A stretch of 64,000 nucleotides of DNA from the NCBI RefSeq assembly GCF_031844705.1, contig NZ_CP134609.1, forward strand, positions 2,666,001 to 2,730,000, in the 5' to 3' direction. The position numbers and the translations under genes were made by a program. Position 1 is the stretch's first letter. Every line of letters starts with the position of its first letter. The notes under the pieces are model-generated. The model saw only the letters and a list, made by a program, of their open reading frames with translations. It ran no database searches and was not told the origin of the DNA. This DNA is from Streptomyces sp. ITFR-16 (lineage in GTDB: Bacteria; Actinomycetota; Actinomycetes; Streptomycetales; Streptomycetaceae). Below, piece by piece: positions 1 to 7,842 of the stretch.

Positions 1-50
1 TAATCACGCCCAGCGGTACAAGGCGGTCACCGAGCGGGAGGGCACTGACG

Positions 51-374
51 ATGGCGTGGCTGCTGGTCGTGGTCGCGGGACTTCTGGAGACCGGTTTCGC
101 GGTCTGCCTCAAGCTCTCGCACGGCTTCACCCGGCTGTGGCCGACCATCGCGTTCGCCGCCTTCGCGCTCGGCAGCTTCGGTCTGCTGACCCTGTCGCTG
201 AAGAAGCTGGACGTCGGGCCCGCGTACGCGGTGTGGACCGGCATCGGCGCGGCCGGTACGGCGATCTACGGCATGGTCTTCCTCGACGACGTGGTCTCCA
301 CGCTCAAGCTGGTGTCGATCTCGCTGGTGATCCTCGGCGTGATCGGGCTCCAGCTCTCCGGCTCGTCCCACTGA
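51..374 (+). CDS. sugE: SMR-family exporter, Gdx/SugE type
   Basis: A 107-residue protein, the usual size for a small multidrug resistance family subunit, with four hydrophobic helices. The invariant membrane glutamate is present (Glu13 in GLLETGFAV). The third helix carries AVWTGIGAAGT, the signature of the Gdx (SugE) branch, which exports guanidinium and small related cations as an antiparallel dimer in exchange for protons; EmrE-type multidrug members have AIWSG instead. The start is supported by a GGGAGGG ten bases upstream. The 3' end overlaps the convergent TetR gene by 109 bp, suggesting a regulator-transporter pair. Family assignment is firm; the actual substrate is inferred. Confidence 0.88.
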   Translation: MAWLLVVVAGLLETGFAVCLKLSHGFTRLWPTIAFAAFALGSFGLLTLSLKKLDVGPAYAVWTGIGAAGTAIYGMVFLDDVVSTLKLVSISLVILGVIGLQLSGSSH

Positions 375-946
375 CCCGGCAGCCGCTCGACCACCTCCCG
401 CACCACCTCCGTGCCGTCCCCCGCCCCCTCCGCTCCTTCGGGTGCCGGGGGAACCAGTGCGTACGAGAGGGCGAGTCGCAGCGCGAGTTCGCAGGTCAGG
501 GCCAGTGCGGCGGGGTCGTGCGGCGGGCGTCCCTCGTCGAGTGCGGCCACCGCGCGGTCCCTGACCCGGCCGAGCAGTTCGCCGGGGGTCGGCGGTCCGG
601 GCCCGCGGCCCGGCCGGGGCAGGCGCTCCTCCCAGCAGCCCGTGAGCAGTCCCCTGACCAGGGCGCTCGTCCGGGTGGCGCGGACGGTCCAGGCGGCGGT
701 GGCGGCCAGCCGGTCGCCCGTACCGCCGGCGGAGCCGAGGGCCCGCTCGACCCCGGCCAGATAGCTGTCGGCGGCCCGCCGGACCAGGGCGCGGGCCAGG
801 CCGTCCTTGCCGCCGAACTCGTTGTAGAGGGTCTGCCGGGAGACCCCCGCGGCAGCCGCCACGTCGACCATCCGCACGGTCCGCCAGGGCCGGGTGGCCA
901 GCGCCGCGTGGGCTGCGTCCAGGAGTGCTTCGCGCGCTGCCGGCAT
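266..946 (-). CDS. TetR-family transcriptional regulator
   Basis: A 226-residue regulator. Residues about 5-50 form the TetR helix-turn-helix, with recognition region VSRQTLYNEFGGKDGL; the rest is the variable ligand-binding/dimer domain. I start at the methionine of MPAAREALL, because the frame upstream of it is low-complexity and unlike TetR N-termini. Convergent with the SMR exporter and overlapping it by 109 bp, so its last 35 or so residues lie antisense to the exporter's 3' end. TetR repressors commonly control neighbouring SMR pumps, so control of that exporter is a fair inference. Divergent from hisN, with a TTGACA on this strand in the intergenic gap as a possible -35. Confidence 0.85.
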   Translation of the reverse strand: MPAAREALLDAAHAALATRPWRTVRMVDVAAAAGVSRQTLYNEFGGKDGLARALVRRAADSYLAGVERALGSAGGTGDRLAATAAWTVRATRTSALVRGLLTGCWEERLPRPGRGPGPPTPGELLGRVRDRAVAALDEGRPPHDPAALALTCELALRLALSYALVPPAPEGAEGAGDGTEVVREVVERLPGQWDEPESWSPITPRITSEIDTSLSVETTSSRKTMP

Positions 947-1067
947 CGGCGGGACACCCCCTAAGGCCTGCTTTTCAGAGTTGAGGCGCTCCCCGGGGCT
1001 GTCAAGGTCCCGCGCGGCCTCCGGGGCCCTGTGGCCCCGCCCTTCCCCCGGTGGATACTGTGACGGC

Positions 1068-1868
1068 ATGCCCGATTACCACGATGATCTGCGCCTCGCC
1101 CATGTGCTGGCGGACGCCGCCGACGCGACGACGATGGACCGGTTCAAGGCTCTGGACCTCAAGGTCGAGACCAAGCCGGACATGACGCCGGTGAGCGAGG
1201 CCGACAAGGCCGCCGAGGAGCTGATCCGGGGCCATCTCCACCGGGCGCGCCCACGCGACGCGATCCTGGGCGAGGAGTACGGCATCGAGGGCACGGGTCC
1301 GCGGCGCTGGGTGATCGACCCGATCGACGGCACCAAGAACTACGTACGCGGCGTGCCGGTCTGGGCGACGCTGATCTCGCTGATGGAGGCCGGGGAGAAC
1401 GGCTTCCAGCCGGTGGTCGGGCTGGTGTCCGCGCCGGCGCTGAACCGGCGCTGGTGGGCGGCGAAGGGCGCCGGGGCGTTCACCGGGCGCAGCCTGACCT
1501 CCGCGACCCGCCTCCAGGTGTCGAAGGTGGAGCGGATCGCGGACGCCTCGTTCGCATACTCCTCGCTGACCGGCTGGGAGGAGCAGGGCCGGCTCGACGG
1601 CTTCATGGACCTGACCCGGGCCTGCTGGCGCACCCGTGGCTACGGGGACTTCTGGCCGTACATGATGGTCGCCGAGGGGTCGGTGGACATCTGCGCGGAG
1701 CCGGAGCTCTCGCTCTGGGACATGGCGGCGAACGCGGTCATCGTCCAGGAGGCCGGCGGCAGGTTCACCGGTCTGGACGGCGTGGACGGCCCCGGCGGCG
1801 GCAACGCGGCGGCGTCGAACGGGACGCTCCACCACGAGCTGCTGGGATATCTGAACCAGCGCTACTGA
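1068..1868 (+). CDS. hisN: Histidinol-phosphatase, inositol monophosphatase family
   Basis: A 266-residue member of the Mg-dependent inositol-monophosphatase fold. The metal-binding motifs are visible: GEEYG (Glu), DPIDGTKN (motif A) and WDMAAN (motif B). In actinomycetes this branch supplies the histidinol-phosphate phosphatase step of histidine synthesis (HisN), since the usual HisB phosphatase is absent; that assignment comes from family knowledge. There is no good ribosome-binding site, but a TACTGT hexamer ends six bases before the ATG, so a leaderless mRNA is possible. It stands alone, followed by a strong hairpin terminator. The main alternative is a general inositol-phosphate phosphatase. 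Confidence 0.8.
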   Translation: MPDYHDDLRLAHVLADAADATTMDRFKALDLKVETKPDMTPVSEADKAAEELIRGHLHRARPRDAILGEEYGIEGTGPRRWVIDPIDGTKNYVRGVPVWATLISLMEAGENGFQPVVGLVSAPALNRRWWAAKGAGAFTGRSLTSATRLQVSKVERIADASFAYSSLTGWEEQGRLDGFMDLTRACWRTRGYGDFWPYMMVAEGSVDICAEPELSLWDMAANAVIVQEAGGRFTGLDGVDGPGGGNAAASNGTLHHELLGYLNQRY

Positions 1869-1913
1869 TCGCCCGGGCCACGCGGCACGGCCGCTGAGCA
1901 GGCGTACAGGAGA

Positions 1914-1950
1914 TTCGAGGGGCGTGCCGCACCACCGCACGCCCCTCGAA
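1914..1950 (+). terminator. Rho-independent-type hairpin after hisN
   Basis: Perfect 14-bp inverted repeat (arms 1914-1927 and 1937-1950) with a 9-base loop, 46 bases downstream of the hisN stop. There is no U-run, as is common for Streptomyces terminators. Confidence 0.75.
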
Positions 1951-2018
1951 TGATCTTCGCCACCCCTTGTTGCCTTCCCTGATCGGTGCAACTCTGAAAG
2001 TCCCCCCACTTGTGAACT

Positions 2019-2034
2019 TGTGAATCGGCTCACG
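2019..2034. promoter_or_regulatory. Crp-like palindrome upstream of CBS gene
   Basis: TGTGA, six bases, TCACG: nine of ten positions of the classical TGTGA-N6-TCACA cAMP-receptor-protein site. It lies 32 bases before the CBS-protein start and is preceded by a second partial copy of ACTTGTGAA. Streptomyces Crp recognises a related GTG-N8-CAC core, and this site has that core. Only sequence resemblance supports it. Confidence 0.35.
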
Positions 2035-2065
2035 CAGTCGCTTCACGAAGGAGGTGGCTCCCTTC

Positions 2066-2467
2066 ATGCTCGTCCGTGACGCCATGAGCACGATGGTCCT
2101 CACCATCGGCCCGACCCACACCCTCCGCCAGGCCGCCCGGCTGATGTCGGCACGCCGGATCGGAGCAGCCGTCGTCCACGACCCGGACACCTGCGGGCTC
2201 GGCATCCTCACCGAGCGCGACATCCTGAACGCGGTCGGCTCGGGGCAGGACCCCGACACCGAGACCGCCTCCACCCACACCACCACCGATGTGGTCTTCG
2301 CGGCACCCGGCTGGACCCTGGAGGAGGCCGCCGAGGCCATGACGCACGGAGGCTTCCGCCATCTGATCGTGCTGGACGACGACGGGCCGGTCGGCATCGT
2401 CTCGGTGCGCGACATCATCCGCTGCTGGGCGCCGGTGCGCCGCGCGTCGGTCGAGCTGGTCGGCTGA
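2066..2467 (+). CDS. CBS-domain pair protein
   Basis: A 133-residue protein made almost entirely of two CBS domains (about residues 8-60 and 75-130), forming one Bateman module that normally binds adenine nucleotides and senses energy status. Typical cores are visible: AARLMSARRIGAAVV and GIVSVRDII. No effector domain is attached, so it probably acts on a partner; the target cannot be read from sequence. The ATG at 2066 follows an AAGGAGG ribosome-binding site at good spacing; an upstream in-frame GTG lies inside that site and is rejected. Monocistronic, between two hairpins. Confidence 0.85.
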   Translation: MLVRDAMSTMVLTIGPTHTLRQAARLMSARRIGAAVVHDPDTCGLGILTERDILNAVGSGQDPDTETASTHTTTDVVFAAPGWTLEEAAEAMTHGGFRHLIVLDDDGPVGIVSVRDIIRCWAPVRRASVELVG

Positions 2468-2485
2468 GGGACCGGTTCACGCGAG

Positions 2486-2516
2486 CGGCCGGCCCCCCAG
2501 GTGCGGGGACCGGCCG
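2486..2516. terminator. Hairpin between convergent CBS gene and katA
   Basis: A 12-bp stem with one mismatch (2486-2497 and 2505-2516) in the 68-bp gap between two convergent stops. Probably a bidirectional terminator. Confidence 0.55.
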
Positions 2517-2535
2517 GTCGGAAGGGCGGGGGCGG

Positions 2536-3987
2536 TCAGCCGCGCAGGGCCTGGACCGCCGCTTCCAGCCGCTTGCCGAAGTCGGCGTCGGCACGGCGGA
2601 AGTTGCCGATCGCGCGCTCGGCGATCTCGTCGCGCGAGACCTTGGCGATGAAGCCGGCGAGGTTGTCGATCAGCCGGGCCTTCTCGTCCTCGGAGTAGAG
2701 CCGGTAGAGGTCGCCGGCCTGTACGAAGTCGTTGTCCTCGGCGTGGCCGGGGGCCTCGTGGTTGCCGGTGCCGCCCGTGACCGGCAGGGGCTCCCAGAGC
2801 GGGCGGCCGGTCTGGGCCGGGCCGCCGAAGCTGTTCGGCTCGTAGTTCTTCGCGCCCCCGTGGCGGCCGTCGTAGAGATGTCCGTCGCGGCTGTTCGTCC
2901 GCGCCTCGGTGGCGTGCGGGCGGTTGACCGGCAGATGGTCGGCGTTGATGCCGACGCGGTAGCGGTGGGCGTCGCCGTACGCGAAGAGCCGGCCCTGGAG
3001 CATCTTGTCGGGGGACGGACCGATGCCCGGCACGAAGTGGGCGGGGCTGAAGATGGACTGCTCGGTCTCCGCGAAGACGTTCTCGGGATTCCGGTTGAGC
3101 TCCAGCCTGCCTATCTCGATCGGCGGGTAGTCCGCGTGCGGCCACACCTTGGTGAGGTCGAACGGGTTGAAGCGGTACGTCGCCGCCTCGGCCGCCGGCA
3201 TGATCTGGACCTGCACGGTCCAGGACGGGAACTCGCCGCGCTCGATGGCCTCGCGCAGGTCGCGCTGGTGGCTGTCCGGGTCCTCACCGGCGAGCTTGTT
3301 CGCCTCGTCCTGGGTGAGGTTCTTGATGCCCTGGTCGGTCTTGAAGTGGTACTTGACCCAGAAGACCTCGCCGGCCTCGTTGTTCCACTGGTAGGTGTGC
3401 GAGCCGTACCCGTTCATGTGGCGCAGCGTGGCCGGGATGCCACGGTCGCCGAAGAGCCAGGTCACCTGGTGGGTGGACTCGGGCGACAGGCCCCAGAAGT
3501 CCCACACGTTGTCCGCCTCCTGGGAGCCGGTGTACGGGTCGCGCTTCTGGGTGTGGATGAAGTCGGGGAACTTGATGGCGTCCTTGATGAAGAACACCGG
3601 GGTGTTGTTGCCGACGAGGTCGTAGTTGCCGTCCTCGGTGTAGAACTTCAGCGCGAAGCCGCGGGGGTCACGCACCGCGTCCGCCGAGCCGAGGTTGCCG
3701 GCGACGGTGGAGAAGCGCAGAAACGTCTCGGTCTGCTTGCCGACCTCGGAGAGGAACTTCGCCCGGGTCCACTGCGAGACGTCGCGGGTCAGGGTGAAGG
3801 TGCCGTACGCCCCGGCGCCGCGGGCGTGCACGACGCGCTCCGGGATGCGCTCGCGGTTGAAGTGGGCGAGCTTCTCCAGCAGCGCCTGGTCCTGGACGAG
3901 CACCGGACCGCCGACGCCCGCGGTCTCGCTGTTCTGATTGTCGGCCACCGGCGCGCCGGCCTCCGTGGTGAGCGGTCCCTGCGTCAC
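2536..3987 (-). CDS. katA: Monofunctional heme catalase
   Basis: A 483-residue small-subunit catalase, the usual length for clade 3. It dismutates hydrogen peroxide in the cytoplasm. Catalytic His54 sits in [11 protein letters not shown], the distal-side Asn in GNNTPVFF, and the proximal heme-ligand tyrosine in [10 protein letters not shown]. The start at 3987 gives the standard N-terminus. Divergent from a Fur-family regulator. The promoter between them reads TTGACT, 16 bases, TAGGAT with a perfect palindrome filling the spacer, which points to peroxide-responsive repression as described for CatR and catA in S. coelicolor. Confidence 0.93.
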   Translation of the reverse strand: MTQGPLTTEAGAPVADNQNSETAGVGGPVLVQDQALLEKLAHFNRERIPERVVHARGAGAYGTFTLTRDVSQWTRAKFLSEVGKQTETFLRFSTVAGNLGSADAVRDPRGFALKFYTEDGNYDLVGNNTPVFFIKDAIKFPDFIHTQKRDPYTGSQEADNVWDFWGLSPESTHQVTWLFGDRGIPATLRHMNGYGSHTYQWNNEAGEVFWVKYHFKTDQGIKNLTQDEANKLAGEDPDSHQRDLREAIERGEFPSWTVQVQIMPAAEAATYRFNPFDLTKVWPHADYPPIEIGRLELNRNPENVFAETEQSIFSPAHFVPGIGPSPDKMLQGRLFAYGDAHRYRVGINADHLPVNRPHATEARTNSRDGHLYDGRHGGAKNYEPNSFGGPAQTGRPLWEPLPVTGGTGNHEAPGHAEDNDFVQAGDLYRLYSEDEKARLIDNLAGFIAKVSRDEIAERAIGNFRRADADFGKRLEAAVQALRG

Positions 3988-4068
3988 GTGCGCCTCCTGC
4001 GTCGTTCCTGCACATTCGTCATGTCTTCATGGCGTGCACAGCCTGCCCCTCGGCGTATGCCGTAATCG

Positions 4069-4096
4069 ATCCTACAATGGACTAAGTCCAAGTCAA
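4069..4096 (-). promoter_or_regulatory. katA promoter with Fur-family operator in the spacer
   Basis: On the minus strand, -35 TTGACT (4091-4096) and -10 TAGGAT (4069-4074) are 16 bp apart. The spacer holds TGGACTTAGTCCA (4078-4090), a perfect 6-1-6 inverted repeat, close to the 7-1-7 layout of PerR/CatR-type boxes. A repressor bound here would block RNA polymerase directly. The predicted transcript starts about 75 bases before katA. Confidence 0.7.
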
Positions 4097-4156
4097 GCAA
4101 GCATCCAAAGTCACACCTGTTCGGGACATGGCCCCTCCACTGTTAGGCTTGCCCTC

Positions 4157-4576
4157 ATGAGTGACCTGCTGGAACGACTTCGTGGACGCGGCTGGCGCAT
4201 GACCGCACAGCGGCGCGTCGTGGCCGAGGTCCTCGACGGGGAGCACGTGCACCTGACCGCCGACGAGGTCCACGCCCGGGCCGTCGCCCGGCTGCCCGAG
4301 ATCTCCCGCGCCACCGTCTACAACACGCTGGGCGAGATGGTGACCCTCGGTGAGGTCATCGAGGTCTCCACCGACCGCCGGGCCAAGCGCTACGACCCGA
4401 ACGCCCACCGCCCCCACCACCACCTGGTGTGCGCGAAGTGCGGCGCGATCCGCGACGTGCACCCGGCGGGCGACCCGCTGGCGGATCTGCCGTCCGGCGA
4501 GCGCTTCGGCTTCACGGTCTCCGGCGTCGAGGTGACGTACCGCGGCATCTGCCCCAACTGCGCCGCGACCGCCTGA
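4157..4576 (+). CDS. catR: Fur-family peroxide-sensing repressor, CatR type
   Basis: A 139-residue Fur-family protein. The N-terminal winged helix contains SRATVYNTLGEM, and the HRPHHHLVCAKCG metal-binding region follows. Two CxxC pairs (CAKC near residue 95, CPNC at the C-terminus) form the structural zinc site of PerR/CatR proteins. Divergent from the catalase, so CatR-like control of katA is the natural reading; Fur, Zur or Nur identities are less likely on context. The ATG lies seven bases after a TAGGCT -10 hexamer (4144-4149) with no Shine-Dalgarno, so its mRNA may be leaderless. A strong hairpin follows the gene. Confidence 0.85.
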   Translation: MSDLLERLRGRGWRMTAQRRVVAEVLDGEHVHLTADEVHARAVARLPEISRATVYNTLGEMVTLGEVIEVSTDRRAKRYDPNAHRPHHHLVCAKCGAIRDVHPAGDPLADLPSGERFGFTVSGVEVTYRGICPNCAATA

Positions 4577-4593
4577 CCCACCCCCGTTCTCCA

Positions 4594-4629
4594 GAACCGC
4601 CCCCGCCGGACACCCGGCGGGGGCGGTTC
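4594..4629 (+). terminator. Hairpin after catR
   Basis: Perfect 16-bp stem (4594-4609 and 4614-4629) with a 4-base ACAC loop, 18 bases after the catR stop and before the ABC importer operon. Confidence 0.75.
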
Positions 4630-4758
4630 CGTTTCCGGGCCGGACGCCACCCGCTCCCGCGCACCCCCTTCCCTGATCTGACGGGTCGTCATATCGTCAG
4701 CGGCGATCACCGCCGCCCCGCGACGGCCGCGCACCTCGATCCGTACGAGGAGAGATCC

Positions 4759-5580
4759 GTGGGAGACCCGCACCCGAACCCGCTCCCGGCACCCGCCCCG
4801 GCGGCCACCGGACACCCCAAGCTCCGCGCCCGCGCGCTCGCCCGCTCCTTCGGCCGGGGCGCGAAGGCCCTGGCCGCGCTCGGCCCCCTCGATCTCGACA
4901 TCGGACCGGGCGAGTTCACCTGCGTCGTCGGCCCTTCCGGCTGCGGGAAGTCCACCCTGCTGAGGATCGCCGCCGGACTGCTCCGCCCCAGCGCCGGTGA
5001 GCTGTCCATCCGTACGGCGTCCCCCCGCCCGGCCGCGATGATCTTCCAGGACTACGGGATCCACGACTGGAAGACCGTGCTGGCCAACGTCCGCTTCGGC
5101 CTCGACGTCCAGCGCGTCCCGCGCCGGGAGGCGGACGCCCGGGCGCGCGACTGGCTGGGCCGGATGGGGCTCGCCGACTTCGCCGGGGCCTATCCGGGGG
5201 CGCTCTCCGGCGGAATGCGCCAGCGCGTGGCGATCGCCCGTGCGCTGGCGGTCGAGCCCGAAGTGCTTCTGATGGACGAGCCGTTCGCCGCGCTCGACGC
5301 CCAGTTGCGCACGATCCTCCAGGACGAACTGCTCGACCTCACCCAGACCACCCGCACCACCACCCTGTTCATCACCCACAGCCTCGAAGAGGCGATCGTG
5401 CTGGGCGACCGGGTCCTGGTGATGTCGGCCCGGCCCGGCCGGATCATCGCCGAGCACCGGCCGCCGTTCGCACGGCCGCGCACCGGGGAGATCCGCTCGG
5501 CGCCGGAGTTCACCGCGCTCAGGAGCGAGCTGTGGGAACTGCTGCGCGGCGAGGTCCGCGGAGAGGCGGCCCCGGTATGA
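4759..5580 (+). CDS. ABC importer ATPase, nitrate/sulfonate/taurine type
   Basis: A 273-residue ABC ATPase of the SsuB/TauB/NrtD group. Walker A GPSGCGKST, Q-loop FQDYGIHDWK, signature LSGGMRQRV, Walker B VLLMDEPFAALD and H-loop FITHS are all intact. The GTG start at 4759 is preceded by GAGGAGAG; the long open frame further upstream is antisense-like noise. It is the first gene of an ATPase, permease, binding-protein operon, and its stop overlaps the permease ATG (ATGA). Powers uptake of an unknown small organic or inorganic anion; the motifs do not discriminate substrate. Confidence 0.9.
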   Translation: MGDPHPNPLPAPAPAATGHPKLRARALARSFGRGAKALAALGPLDLDIGPGEFTCVVGPSGCGKSTLLRIAAGLLRPSAGELSIRTASPRPAAMIFQDYGIHDWKTVLANVRFGLDVQRVPRREADARARDWLGRMGLADFAGAYPGALSGGMRQRVAIARALAVEPEVLLMDEPFAALDAQLRTILQDELLDLTQTTRTTTLFITHSLEEAIVLGDRVLVMSARPGRIIAEHRPPFARPRTGEIRSAPEFTALRSELWELLRGEVRGEAAPV

Positions 5581-6446
5581 GTACGGCGGTGAAGTCCGGG
5601 AACCCCGAGGAACAGGTGCTGGTCCGCAGGCCGGGACCGCGGGAGCTGCACCCCGCGCGCACCCACCGCCGGCGCCGCGCCCTCGAAGTCGCGCTCGCCG
5701 TCGCCGTACCGCTGCTCCTGGTCCTGCTCTGGCAGCTGGCCGCCGCCCGGAACTGGATCGACGACCGGGTCTACCCCGCCCCCTCCACCATCCTGGCGGA
5801 CGGCTGGGACCGGGCGGGCGACGGCGAGCTGTGGCCTGATGTGTGGGCCACGCTCAAGCGGGTGCTCGGCGGCTACGCCATCGGCACGGTCGCGGGCTAT
5901 GCGCTCGGGCTGCTGATGGGTTCGCTCTCCCTCGTACGCGCGGCGCTGGAACCGCTGCTCGACGCCCTGTACGTCGTACCGAAGCTGGCGCTGCTGCCGG
6001 TGTTCCTCAACATGTTCGGCCTCGGCGAGGGCCCGCAGATCGCCCTGGTCGCCGCCACCGTCTTCTTCTTCGTCTGGATCTCGACCATGGCCGCCGTGCT
6101 CGCCGTCCCGGCCGGCCACCGGGACGCCGGGCAGGTGTTCGGCGCCTCGCCCTGGCAGATGTTCCGGCATGTGCTGCTGCCCGCCTCGCTGCCTGCGGTC
6201 CTGGTCGGCGCGCGGATCGCGGCGGGTGTGGCGGTGCTGGTCATCGTCGCCTCGGAGCAGATCGCGGCGGCCGACGGGCTGGGGCACCTGATCTTCGACT
6301 CCCGCGCGCTGTTCCGGAACGACGTGATGTTCGTCGGGATCGTCTGTGTCGCGGTGCTCGGGGTCGTCTTCTCCGAGGTGGTGCGGATCGCCGGCCGGCT
6401 GCTCACCCCGTGGGCCCCGCGCGACCGCGGCCGCAGTCAGACCTGA
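5577..6446 (+). CDS. ABC importer permease, SsuC/TauC type
   Basis: A 289-residue inner-membrane permease with about six helices. The first helix is near residues 36-58 (LEVALAVAVPLLLVLLW). The cytoplasmic EAA-like loop, GASPWQMFRHVLLPASLP, docks the ATPase. It overlaps the ATPase gene by four bases, implying translational coupling, and is followed 23 bases later by the binding-protein gene. Family level is certain (BPD_transp_1, nitrate/sulfonate class); substrate is open. Confidence 0.9.
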   Translation: MSTAVKSGNPEEQVLVRRPGPRELHPARTHRRRRALEVALAVAVPLLLVLLWQLAAARNWIDDRVYPAPSTILADGWDRAGDGELWPDVWATLKRVLGGYAIGTVAGYALGLLMGSLSLVRAALEPLLDALYVVPKLALLPVFLNMFGLGEGPQIALVAATVFFFVWISTMAAVLAVPAGHRDAGQVFGASPWQMFRHVLLPASLPAVLVGARIAAGVAVLVIVASEQIAAADGLGHLIFDSRALFRNDVMFVGIVCVAVLGVVFSEVVRIAGRLLTPWAPRDRGRSQT

Positions 6447-6469
6447 ACGCTTCTTCGTACGGAGGCACT

Positions 6470-7612
6470 GTGCGTACACGTACCCCTTTGACCTGCACCG
6501 TCGTGCTCCTGGCGGCGTCCCTGCTCGGGGTTGCGGGCTGCGCCGGGGGCAAGACCCCGGGCGACGACGCCGCTGCCGCGCCCCGCACGGTCACCCCCGT
6601 GGCGGGCTGCGGCAGCGGGAGCTGGACCGACCCCGCCGGCCTCGCCCCCGACCGCAGACCCGCCCGCTGCGAGAAGGGCGCGCCCGCCGCGAGGCCGCTC
6701 GCGAAGAAACGGAAGATCACCGTCGCGACCGGCACGCTGAGCGCGGAGTACGTCGCCCCGCTCCAGGTGGCGGTGGACAAGGGCGAGTTCGCCAAGGAGG
6801 GCCTGGACGTCTCCCTGAAGGTGCTGCCCACCCCCGACGCCCTTCCCCTGCTCGCCAAGGGGGATGTCGACGCCCAGTGGGCGGCGCCGGAGGCCGCGGT
6901 GATGAACGGCATCGACGGCGGCTTCGCCATCAAATGGGTGGCGGGCAACTTCTCCCCCGACCCGGCCTCGAAGAGCGGGCTGTGGGTCCGCCTCAGGGAC
7001 GGCGAGAGCGCCGGCCACGTGGACATGGCGGGCCGGAAGCTCGGCACGATGATCGGCAAGGGTTCGGTGATCGCCTATCCCATGGACACCTCGCTGAAGA
7101 AGCACGGCGGCGGGCTCGACCGGATCAGCTTCCAGCAGCTCGGCTCGGCCGATGTGCTCACCGCCCTGCAGAACGGCGGCGTGGACTCCGCCTGGCTGCT
7201 CGACCCGGTCTGGCGGAAGGTCGACGGCGACAAGAAGTACGTGTTCCTCGGCGGCCAGCCGGTCGGCGAACCGCTCGGCGGGCTGCTGTTCGGGCCCAAC
7301 CTGCTGCACCAGGACCCGGACGCGGGCGTCGCCTTCCTGCGCGCCTACATCCGTACGGTGAACACCTACTTCGCCGGTGACTACAAGGCCGACGCGGCCT
7401 TCGTCGCCGAACTGGCCGGGCTGCTGAAGACCGACGAGGCCACCTTGCGCTCCACCCCGTCGATGCGGATGGACTGGGAGATCCGGAAGGGGACGACGGA
7501 CCGGCTGCAGAAGGCGTACGCCGACTCCGGCGTCTCCGAGGGCGCGCCCGTCCCGGAGGACAGGGCCGTGGACCGGGCGATGTACGGCGAGGCCGTGGGC
7601 CACACCCCCTGA
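6470..7612 (+). CDS. ABC importer substrate-binding lipoprotein
   Basis: A 380-residue periplasmic-type binding protein of the NMT1/SsuA-like class. The signal peptide ends in a lipobox LLGVAGC, so the mature protein is lipid-anchored outside the membrane. A 70-residue extension with two cysteines follows before the binding domain begins at about residue 80 (KKRKITVATG). The GTG start at 6470 has GGAGG seven bases upstream. Third gene of the operon, followed by a hairpin. Members bind nitrate, sulfonates, taurine, pyrimidine precursors or related compounds; nothing here selects among them. Confidence 0.85.
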   Translation: MRTRTPLTCTVVLLAASLLGVAGCAGGKTPGDDAAAAPRTVTPVAGCGSGSWTDPAGLAPDRRPARCEKGAPAARPLAKKRKITVATGTLSAEYVAPLQVAVDKGEFAKEGLDVSLKVLPTPDALPLLAKGDVDAQWAAPEAAVMNGIDGGFAIKWVAGNFSPDPASKSGLWVRLRDGESAGHVDMAGRKLGTMIGKGSVIAYPMDTSLKKHGGGLDRISFQQLGSADVLTALQNGGVDSAWLLDPVWRKVDGDKKYVFLGGQPVGEPLGGLLFGPNLLHQDPDAGVAFLRAYIRTVNTYFAGDYKADAAFVAELAGLLKTDEATLRSTPSMRMDWEIRKGTTDRLQKAYADSGVSEGAPVPEDRAVDRAMYGEAVGHTP

Positions 7613-7634
7613 AGCCACCTGGCGCGGCATGCAC

Positions 7635-7668
7635 AGAGGGCCGGATCCTCGAAAGGATCCGGCCCTCT
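7635..7668. terminator. Hairpin between ABC operon and tRNA-fMet
   Basis: Perfect 14-bp stem (7635-7648 and 7655-7668), six-base loop. It lies 22 bases after the binding-protein stop and just downstream of the minus-strand tRNA, so it probably ends both. Its GGATCC-centred stem matches the hairpin beyond the second tRNA copy. Confidence 0.75.
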
Positions 7669-7676
7669 GTCTTCAG

Positions 7677-7750
7677 TAGCGGGGACAGGATTTGAACCTG
7701 CGACCTCTGGGTTATGAGCCCAGCGAGCTACCGAGCTGCTCCACCCCGCG
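7677..7750 (-). tRNA. tRNA-fMet (CAT), initiator, copy 1
   Basis: A 74-nt tRNA with anticodon CAT in a CTGGG/CCCAG stem: the three consecutive G:C pairs are the hallmark of initiator tRNA. Position 1 is C opposite U72, unpaired as expected for the initiator. D-arm, TTCAAATC T-loop and A73 discriminator are present. CCA is not encoded (CTG follows), so it must be added enzymatically. Identical to the copy at 10144-10217, including short flanks (87 bp). Confidence 0.96.
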
Positions 7751-7842
7751 TCGTTGTGATCCCCACACTACGTCAGCCCCTGGACCAGCGCAAATCCCAT
7801 TCCCCGGGCCCACCGGGGCAGGGCCGGGGGGCAGCCGCGGGG

